Positions 1-4,863 of a DNA stretch of 9,149 bases are shown one piece after another. This stretch comes from an uncultured Cellvibrionales bacterium. GTDB lineage: Bacteria > Pseudomonadota > Gammaproteobacteria > Pseudomonadales > UBA7434. The number at the start of each line of letters is the position of its first letter. Position 1 is the stretch's first letter. The notes below the pieces were generated by a model that worked only from the letters and a program-made list of their open reading frames with translations, did no database searches and was not told the DNA's origin. The stretch covers positions 1 through 9,149 of the forward strand of contig CALCNB010000307.1 of the NCBI GenBank assembly GCA_937897785.1. The letters are read 5' to 3'. Made by a program: the position numbers and the translations under genes.

Positions 1-2491
1 TAGAAGACAAATTTTACCGGGCAAAGAAAAAGTCGTTGATGAGCTACGCAAGCTTGCAAAAAATGCTGACTCGATTGTGCTCGCGACGGATATGGACCGT
101 GAAGGAGAGGCGATTGCTTGGCATTTACGTGAAATTATCGGTGGTGACGATGATCGCTTTCAACGGGTCGTTTTCAATGAAATCACAAAAAAGGCCATTA
201 ACGCGGCTTTTGAAGAGCCAGGTGAGCTTGATATGCATCGGGTATACGCCCAGCAGGCAAGACGTTTTTTAGATCGCGTCGTTGGCTTTATGGTCTCACC
301 TCTGCTATGGGCTAAAGTGGCCCGCGGTCTCTCTGCAGGGCGGGTACAGTCGGTTGCGGTCAAGTTGGTTGCTGAAAGAGAACGAGAAATTCGTGCGTTT
401 ATTCCAGAAGAGTATTGGGATTTATTTGCCGATTTAGCCGGTGACGCAGGCACGCTTCGGATGCAGGTGACCCGAGCAAATGATCAGAAATATCGTCCCA
501 CCAGTCAACAGGAAAGCGATGCTGCTTTAGCAGCGCTTAACAGTGCAAGTTTTACTATCGCTAAGCGTGAGGACAAGCCGACTACGTCAAAGCCGTCTAA
601 ACCGTTTATCACCTCCACCTTGCAGCAAGCGGCAAGTACTCGCTTAAGTTTTAGTGTTAAGAAAACAATGATGATGGCTCAGCGCTTATACGAGGCGGGT
701 TATATTACCTACATGCGTACTGATTCAACCAATCTCAGTGCCGATGCCGTAGCAGATTGTCGACAATACATTGACAAAAAATACGGCGCTGCCTACCTAC
801 CAGAAACTCCTATTCTTTACAGCAGTAAAGAAGGTGCGCAAGAGGCACACGAAGCAATTAGGCCATCTGATGTTAATGTCATGCCCAGCGATATTGTTAA
901 GATTGATCCTGATGGTGTCAGGCTTTATGAGTTGATTTGGCGTCAATTTGTTGCCTGTCAGATGACGAAGGCTGAATTTACTAGTACCAGCTTGGTCGCC
1001 AAGGCGGGGGATTTTGAGTTAAGAACCAGTGGTCGGGTCATTCGATTTGATGGTTTCACGCGCGTGCAACCGCCCATGTCAAAAAAAGAAGAAGATCGTG
1101 TATTGCCTGACTTTAAGCAAGGCGATAGTTTAACGCTTAAAAAACTGGATCCCAGTCAGCATTTTACCAAGCCAACCGCGCGCTACTCTGAGGCGGCATT
1201 GGTTAAAGAGCTAGAAAAACAAGGTATAGGACGGCCATCAACCTATGCGGCAATTATTTCAACGATTCAAGACCGAGGTTATGTGCGGGTAGAGAATCGT
1301 CGTTTTTATTGTGAAAAAATGGGTGACATTGTGACTGAGCGCCTCTCTGAAAGTTTTGGTGATCTAATGGATTATGGCTTTACGGCCGAGATGGAAGAAA
1401 AACTTGACGCCATTGCAGATGGAAAAAAAGTCTGGTCTGATGTGCTCAATGATTTTTATGAAGATTTTAGTGGTAAATTATCTGCGGCTCAGGCTGAAGT
1501 CGACGACGGCGGCATGCGCAATAATAATCCTACTAGCGTGCCTGCCATTATCTGTCAGCACCCAGATTGTACGGGTACGCGCGTCATGCAAATTCGAACC
1601 GGTACCACGGGTGTATTCTTAGGCTGCTCCGGTTATGCCTTGCCCCCTAAAGAGCGTTGCAAGCATACGGTCAATTTAATTTCTGGTGACGAAGTTGTTA
1701 GCGCCGATGCCGATGATGAAGCAGAATCGCGCTTGCTGATTAATAAGCGCCGCTGCCCGCTTTGCAACACGGCAATGGACAGTTATTTAGTTGATGAAAC
1801 ACGTAAGTTGCACGTCTGTGGTAATAACCCTGACTGTGAAGGTTATGAAGTTGAACAGGGTCAATTTAAAATTAAGGGTTACGAAGGCCCTGTGTTAGAT
1901 TGCGATAAATGCGGCTCCGAGATGCAGCTTAAATCGGGTCGATTTGGCAAGTACTTTGGTTGCACGAATGAGGCTTGTAAAAATACTCGTAAACTATTGC
2001 GCAATGGCGAGGCAGCTCCGCCTAAGATGGATCCCGTGCCGATGCCTGAATTGGCATGCCTCAAAGTTGACGATACTTATATTTTACGAGACGGTGCTGC
2101 CGGTATATTTTTAGCGGCCAGTCAGTTCCCTAAGAATCGCGAAACGCGAGCACCCTATGTTGATGAGATTCTGCCGCATAAAACCGAGATTGACCCTAAA
2201 TATCATTTTTTGATGGAGGGGCCTGTTAAAGATCCCGAAGGTAATCGCGTCCAGATTCGTTACCAACGAAAAACCAAGCAGCAGTATTTGATGACCGATG
2301 TCGACGGTAAGGCAACTGGTTGGCGGGCTGATTTCGAGAGTGGTCAATGGGTCATTACCGACAAAGTTGCCACTAAAAAAGCTTCGTCCAAAAAGAAGTC
2401 GGCCGCTAAGAAAAAAGCTACGGCTAAGAAGAAAGCGCCAGCCAAGAAAAAGGCCGCTGCTAAGAAAAAGGTCGTTACTGAGAAAAAATAG
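1..2491 (+). CDS. topA: DNA topoisomerase I (type IA), 5'-truncated by the window edge
   Basis: Type IA topoisomerase that relaxes negative supercoils by cutting and resealing one DNA strand. The reading frame is open from base 2, so the true start lies outside the window. Judged against E. coli TopA, about 80 N-terminal residues are missing, including the first Toprim glutamate. The remaining Toprim acidic motif DMDREGE is at about 89-109. The catalytic tyrosine lies in YMRTDSTNLS (Tyr codon 710-712). SAGRVQSVAV and GRPSTYA are also family-typical. Three four-cysteine zinc ribbons follow at about 1553-1675, 1753-1845 and 1898-1982, then a cysteine-free C-terminal domain (about 2030-2350). 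The protein ends in a lysine/alanine repeat tail (2381-2470) that E. coli TopA lacks. With the missing part it would be about 910 residues, longer than the 865 of E. coli. The stop is TAG at 2489-2491. Family assignment is certain. Confidence 0.99.
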   Translation, partial: RRQILPGKEKVVDELRKLAKNADSIVLATDMDREGEAIAWHLREIIGGDDDRFQRVVFNEITKKAINAAFEEPGELDMHRVYAQQARRFLDRVVGFMVSPLLWAKVARGLSAGRVQSVAVKLVAEREREIRAFIPEEYWDLFADLAGDAGTLRMQVTRANDQKYRPTSQQESDAALAALNSASFTIAKREDKPTTSKPSKPFITSTLQQAASTRLSFSVKKTMMMAQRLYEAGYITYMRTDSTNLSADAVADCRQYIDKKYGAAYLPETPILYSSKEGAQEAHEAIRPSDVNVMPSDIVKIDPDGVRLYELIWRQFVACQMTKAEFTSTSLVAKAGDFELRTSGRVIRFDGFTRVQPPMSKKEEDRVLPDFKQGDSLTLKKLDPSQHFTKPTARYSEAALVKELEKQGIGRPSTYAAIISTIQDRGYVRVENRRFYCEKMGDIVTERLSESFGDLMDYGFTAEMEEKLDAIADGKKVWSDVLNDFYEDFSGKLSAAQAEVDDGGMRNNNPTSVPAIICQHPDCTGTRVMQIRTGTTGVFLGCSGYALPPKERCKHTVNLISGDEVVSADADDEAESRLLINKRRCPLCNTAMDSYLVDETRKLHVCGNNPDCEGYEVEQGQFKIKGYEGPVLDCDKCGSEMQLKSGRFGKYFGCTNEACKNTRKLLRNGEAAPPKMDPVPMPELACLKVDDTYILRDGAAGIFLAASQFPKNRETRAPYVDEILPHKTEIDPKYHFLMEGPVKDPEGNRVQIRYQRKTKQQYLMTDVDGKATGWRADFESGQWVITDKVATKKASSKKKSAAKKKATAKKKAPAKKKAAAKKKVVTEKK
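2381..2470 (+). repeat. Five tandem lysine-rich hexapeptide repeats at the TopA C-terminus
   Basis: Within topA, five consecutive six-residue units are encoded: ASSKKK, SAAKKK, ATAKKK, APAKKK and AAAKKK. They are followed by VVTEKK and the stop. The units are in perfect 18-bp register, but their codons vary (AAA and AAG lysine, several alanine codons). This suggests selection on the protein rather than a fresh DNA expansion. Lysine-rich tails of this kind resemble histone H1 and are known on some bacterial TopA proteins (mycobacteria, Streptomyces), where they aid DNA binding and processivity. That this tail does the same here is inference. Confidence 0.9.
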
Positions 2492-2698
2492 TTGTTGAGA
2501 AAAATAAAATTAGTAACACTGAGCGCTATAGCGAGTTAGATATTTTTTGGTTCAAGCTTAGTGCTTAGGCGTTTAATAATCATCTTATTTCTTGGTGTGA
2601 TTCACTTTACTGAAAAGTGTTAATGCCTCTTAAATGCTTCCTGACCCTACTAAGCTGTTATTTTATATAGGTAAAATGGAGCTTTTACTGTTTTACTC

Positions 2699-2723
2699 AC
2701 TGTCATTAATTCTTAATAACAGT
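2699..2723. repeat. Inverted repeat, 11-bp arms with one mismatch
   Basis: The left arm ACTGTCATTAA (2699-2709) and right arm TTAATAACAGT (2713-2723) are complementary at 10 of 11 positions around a 3-nt centre. The symmetry suits a dimeric DNA-binding protein. It does not fit a LexA box, because CTG and CAG are 17 nt apart rather than 10. It lies just upstream of the candidate promoter of the small gene, so an operator role is possible but unproven. Confidence 0.5.
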
Positions 2724-2744
2724 CACATATAGCTGTTATCTTTA

Positions 2745-2773
2745 CTGCAATTCTGATTGAAAAATGTTAAAAT
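2745..2773 (+). promoter_or_regulatory. Candidate sigma70 promoter of the small conserved gene
   Basis: A -10-like TAAAAT (2768-2773) lies 17 nt after a weak -35-like CTGCAA (2745-2750, 3 of 6 matches to consensus). It sits about 30 bp before the GTG start at 2804, which fits a short leader. AT-rich sequence gives such matches easily, so confidence is low. Confidence 0.3.
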
Positions 2774-2803
2774 GTCAGCTGTTTATTGATGTAGGGGTTA
2801 TTT

Positions 2804-3055
2804 GTGTCTTCTTTTTTAGAAATTGTCGAGTTAGTAAATGGTGATATCGTATTGCAACGAGCAGACGGTGACGGCGAACCATTGATGACGATTCGGTTTT
2901 CCGATGAATCAAAAGGGTATATGCCTAATGGCCGATTAGAAGTAGCTCGAGCGATGATCCATGCGGGTATCGAGACGGCCTCAGAAATGCAGTTTGTAAA
3001 ATCAGAGCTCGAAGAAGACGATACAGAAACTGAATCTCACAGAATACTTCACTGA
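2804..3055 (+). CDS. Small acidic conserved hypothetical protein (83 aa)
   Basis: Function unknown. The product is acidic, especially in the C-terminal third (a run of Glu and Asp at about residues 68-76). It has no signal peptide, membrane segment or cysteine. The N-terminal half (LEIVELVNGDIVLQRAD, then EPLMTIRFSDES) looks like a compact beta-rich fold, followed by a likely helix (LEVARAMIHAGIETASEM). I recall similar small proteins beside topA and lexA in Pseudomonas, which supports a real gene, but I cannot confirm that here. The start is GTG at 2804, chosen because AGGGG (2793-2797) lies 6 nt upstream and no better ATG precedes the conserved part. It points towards lexA and ends 25 bp from lexA's stop. 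A degenerate LexA-like element (2779-2794) overlaps its ribosome binding site. Confidence 0.8.
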   Translation: MSSFLEIVELVNGDIVLQRADGDGEPLMTIRFSDESKGYMPNGRLEVARAMIHAGIETASEMQFVKSELEEDDTETESHRILH

Positions 3056-3074
3056 TTCGAATGGCGAGTCTTTT
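3054..3074 (+). terminator. Weak candidate terminator after the small gene
   Basis: GATTCG (3054-3059) pairs with CGAGTC (3065-3070) across a 5-nt loop, with one G-U pair, and is followed directly by TTTT. The hairpin starts inside the TGA stop codon of the small gene. The stem is short, so termination may be partial. On the opposite strand the hairpin has no downstream T-run, so it would not serve lexA. Confidence 0.35.
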
Positions 3075-3080
3075 GACAGA

Positions 3081-3680
3081 TTATCGCCGGATCACGCCCA
3101 CGCTTAAACCTTCAATTTCAAAATGCTGAACGCGAAGATCAACCTCGATGACACTGTAATCTGCATTCTCTGGCTCTAGTTCTATCAGATGTTTGCTACG
3201 GGTTTTTTTGAATCGTTTCACCGTGACTTCATCATCAATTCTGGCGACCACAATGTCGCCATTATTGGCTTGATTAGTTTTGTGCACTGCTAGCCAATCA
3301 CCATCGAAAATACCAATATCTTGCATGCTTTCGCCAGCGACCTGTAATAGAAAATCGGCTCTAGGCTGGAAAAAACTCGGTGAGATGTCACAGTAATCAT
3401 CAACATGTTCCTGTGCTAGGATGGGGCTGCCTGCGGCCACTCGACCGACCAAGGGGATCCCTTTGGGTGTGTCGGCAGTCAAGCGAATCCCTCGCGATGC
3501 GCCGGGTATAATTTCTATCGCTCCTTTTTTCGCTAGGGCTTTTAAATGCTCTTCTGCTGCATTGGCTGATTTAAATCCAAACTCGCTGGCAATATCAGCA
3601 CGGGTTGGGGGGAAGCCAGTTTGTTGGATATAGTCACGTATTAAATTTAAGATTTGCTCTTGCCGCGTGGTTAATTTCAT
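3081..3680 (-). CDS. lexA: SOS response transcriptional repressor LexA
   Basis: LexA represses DNA-damage genes and inactivates itself by RecA-stimulated cleavage. The 199-residue product aligns along its length with E. coli LexA. The N-terminal winged-helix domain includes PPTRADIASEFGFKSANAAE (about 24-43). The cleavage site is Ala83-Gly84 in VGRVAAGSP. The catalytic serine is Ser118 in GESMQDIG, and the lysine is Lys155 in DDEVTVKRF, so autoproteolysis should be intact. The C-terminus ends at VGVIRR, a few residues shorter than in E. coli. I chose ATG at 3680 because it matches the usual MKLTTRQ start and has AGGA 8 nt upstream (3689-3692). In-frame ATGs further upstream (3689, 3707) add non-conserved residues. 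A promoter overlapped by two LexA boxes lies about 80-130 bp upstream. No sulA or dinF partner is visible. Confidence 0.98.
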   Translation of the reverse strand: MKLTTRQEQILNLIRDYIQQTGFPPTRADIASEFGFKSANAAEEHLKALAKKGAIEIIPGASRGIRLTADTPKGIPLVGRVAAGSPILAQEHVDDYCDISPSFFQPRADFLLQVAGESMQDIGIFDGDWLAVHKTNQANNGDIVVARIDDEVTVKRFKKTRSKHLIELEPENADYSVIEVDLRVQHFEIEGLSVGVIRR

Positions 3681-3758
3681 TACCCGCATCCTATGTAGTC
3701 GAGGCATTCGAAGAGGTTGTTACCGGCCACGCTTGTTTTTGCGGTGCACGAATCAAAC

Positions 3759-3795
3759 AACTGTTTATAATCACATACTGTAATTATAAACAGTT
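3759..3795. promoter_or_regulatory. lexA operator: two adjacent LexA boxes in a 13-bp perfect inverted repeat
   Basis: On the + strand the first box is CTGTTTATAATCACAT (3761-3776, CTG-N10-CAT, one base off CAG). The second is CTGTAATTATAAACAG (3778-3793), a perfect CTG-N10-CAG. The outer halves form a perfect inverted repeat: AACTGTTTATAAT (3759-3771) and ATTATAAACAGTT (3783-3795), around an 11-nt centre. Two tandem SOS boxes in front of lexA are known in E. coli, and this arrangement is its counterpart. The perfect box covers the -10 element of the predicted promoter and the weaker box lies over the predicted start site, as expected for autorepression. Confidence 0.92.
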
Positions 3796-3810
3796 TTTGG
3801 GGTAAGGCAA
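3783..3810 (-). promoter_or_regulatory. Predicted sigma70 promoter of lexA
   Basis: Read on the - strand, TTGCCT (3805-3810) serves as -35 and a perfect TATAAT (3783-3788) as -10, with a 16-nt spacer. Transcription would begin near 3776, giving a leader of roughly 95 nt before the lexA ATG. The -10 lies wholly inside the perfect LexA box, so bound LexA would block RNA polymerase. Confidence 0.65.
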
Positions 3811-3967
3811 GTCCTCGTTCGTGATCAGCGTCAGTAGATGAAATAAGGCTGGTTGTTATTTATCCTTTCACATGTAGGTTTACACATGCATTTATCAAAA
3901 TTAGGTCTATTCTTAAGCTTGTATTGATTGTTTAGACAATAAGATTTTTGACTAGGAGAAAAAGCAC

Positions 3968-4279
3968 ATGAGTGCTCATTGCCCATCGTGTGGCCAGCCA
4001 GCGCTTGCGCTGTGGAAAAAAGCCTTTTTGAGTCCATTGGCGCCCGTGCCATGTGAATCCTGTGATATTGAATTAAAAGTGACCTGGGCTGCCTATTTAA
4101 GGGCGATCTCGATGGGCAGTATCCTCTTTTTATTAGCTTATTTACTGCTTGAGACCGATTCCCTGATGCAGTATGCCGGTTTCGGTATGGGCTTTATTGT
4201 GATGTTGATTGGTCAGGTCTATTTTATGCCCTTAGAGCCAGTTGTTGATCATAGCAATAATGACTCTGTCGATGGATAG
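3968..4279 (+). CDS. Small zinc-ribbon membrane protein of unknown function (103 aa)
   Basis: I do not recognise a named family. The N-terminus has two CxxC pairs, CPSC (Cys5, Cys8) and CESC (Cys29, Cys32), spaced as a zinc ribbon. Two hydrophobic segments follow at about 43-61 and 68-86, with a short acidic loop (ETDS) between them and a polar acidic tail. The likely form is a small inner-membrane protein with a metal-binding head. The start is ATG at 3968 with a strong AGGAG (3954-3958) 9 nt upstream. The flavodoxin-like gene begins 45 bp after its stop on the same strand, so the two may be cotranscribed. The gene is divergent from lexA. I found no convincing separate promoter in the 157 bp between the lexA promoter and this start. 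Confidence 0.85.
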   Translation: MSAHCPSCGQPALALWKKAFLSPLAPVPCESCDIELKVTWAAYLRAISMGSILFLLAYLLLETDSLMQYAGFGMGFIVMLIGQVYFMPLEPVVDHSNNDSVDG

Positions 4280-4324
4280 CAGACGAACCGCTTTATATGC
4301 TGATCACAGTTGAGTAAATCAATC

Positions 4325-4786
4325 ATGACGAACAAGCATTTATTGATTATTTATCACAGTCAGTCTGCAACGACGACAGCCTTGGCGGATGCGGTAGCTC
4401 AGGGTGCTGAGCTCGAAAAGGCGATTGATACCGTGAAAAAACTGGCCTTTGATTCTGATATGAACGATCTTCAATGGGCTGACGCGATTATATTTGGCAG
4501 CCCGGAAAACTTTGGCTATATGTCAGGTGCGTTAAAAGATTTTTTTGACCGAACCTATCATCAAGCGCAACCACTGCAATTATCGACACCCTATGCGCTA
4601 TTTATCAGCGCTGGTAATGATGGGACCGGCGCTGTTCGCGAAATTGATCGTATCTTAAAAGGCTATCCAATGAAAAAAATCGCTGAGCCGATTATTGTTA
4701 AAGGTCAAATCAAGGAGGCCGACCTGCAGGCTTGTCGAGATTTAGGTCAGTCGATGGCCTGCGCTTTATCCCAGGGTATTATTTAG
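4325..4786 (+). CDS. Short flavodoxin-like / NADPH-dependent FMN reductase-type protein (153 aa)
   Basis: Probable FMN-binding flavoprotein of the flavodoxin fold; substrate and partner are unknown. The N-terminus LLIIYHSQSATTTALADAV fits the first beta strand and the phosphate-binding loop. The segment FGSPENFGYMSGALKDFFDR (about 57-76) matches the second FMN loop and helix seen in flavodoxin and WrbA-like proteins. SAGNDGTGA (about 95-103) is a third flavin-contact loop. The protein is cytoplasmic, with no signal peptide or membrane segment. I chose ATG at 4325. A TTG at 4310 would add five residues, but neither start has a clear Shine-Dalgarno sequence. The gene follows the zinc-ribbon membrane protein closely and converges on the M16C peptidase, leaving a 77-bp gap with no clear terminator. 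Confidence 0.9.
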   Translation: MTNKHLLIIYHSQSATTTALADAVAQGAELEKAIDTVKKLAFDSDMNDLQWADAIIFGSPENFGYMSGALKDFFDRTYHQAQPLQLSTPYALFISAGNDGTGAVREIDRILKGYPMKKIAEPIIVKGQIKEADLQACRDLGQSMACALSQGII

Positions 4787-4863
4787 GAGGCAGGGTGTTT
4801 CAACGCAGACTATTAATGCCTTGTGATAGTTAAATGACAAAACTAGGCTTGTTACTTCCCCAG

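Larger units (their letters stand above)
2492..2803. other. 312-bp AT-rich gap between topA and the small conserved gene
   Basis: No open reading frame of convincing length or start is seen here. The gap holds three small inverted repeats: 2603-2619 (CACTTT, 5-nt loop, AAAGTG), 2671-2688 (GTAAAA, 6-nt loop, TTTTAC) and 2699-2723. It also holds repeated AGCTGTTAT elements at 2653-2661 and 2731-2739, with a variant at 2777-2786. No hairpin is directly followed by a T-run, so I do not call a topA terminator. A candidate promoter for the next gene lies at 2745-2773. Confidence 0.6.

Noticed and set aside
160..453. 97-codon open frame on the - strand inside topA
   Set aside because: It is antisense to the conserved topoisomerase core; its openness follows from the codon pattern of topA.
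2298..2498. 66-codon basic open frame overlapping the topA 3' end
   Set aside because: It arises from reading the lysine/alanine repeat one base out of register, has no ribosome binding site and lies inside a certain gene.
2519..2549. Palindrome CGCTATAGCG followed by a T-run as a topA terminator
   Set aside because: The palindrome has a stem of only three pairs with a TATA loop, and the T-run begins about 9 nt later, so it does not fit an intrinsic terminator.
2699..2723. Inverted repeat read as a LexA box
   Set aside because: CTG and CAG are separated by 17 nt, not 10, so it does not match the gammaproteobacterial SOS box.
3681..3707. Nine-residue N-terminal extension of LexA from ATG at 3707
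   Set aside because: The added residues are not LexA-like, while ATG at 3680 has AGGA at good spacing and matches the family start.
3908..3950. Promoter TTGTAT ... TAAGAT ahead of the zinc-ribbon membrane gene
   Set aside because: The spacer is only 15 nt and both hexamers match weakly, so it was not listed as a feature.
3831..4052. 73-codon open frame on the - strand over the start of the zinc-ribbon gene
   Set aside because: It has no ribosome site or recognisable domain and overlaps a better supported gene with a strong AGGAG.
4310..4324. TTG start for the flavodoxin-like gene
   Set aside because: It lacks a ribosome binding site and adds only five residues before the usual flavodoxin start; ATG at 4325 is simpler.
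4787..4863. Bidirectional terminator between the flavodoxin-like and M16C genes
   Set aside because: No stem of useful length with an adjacent T-run is visible on either strand.
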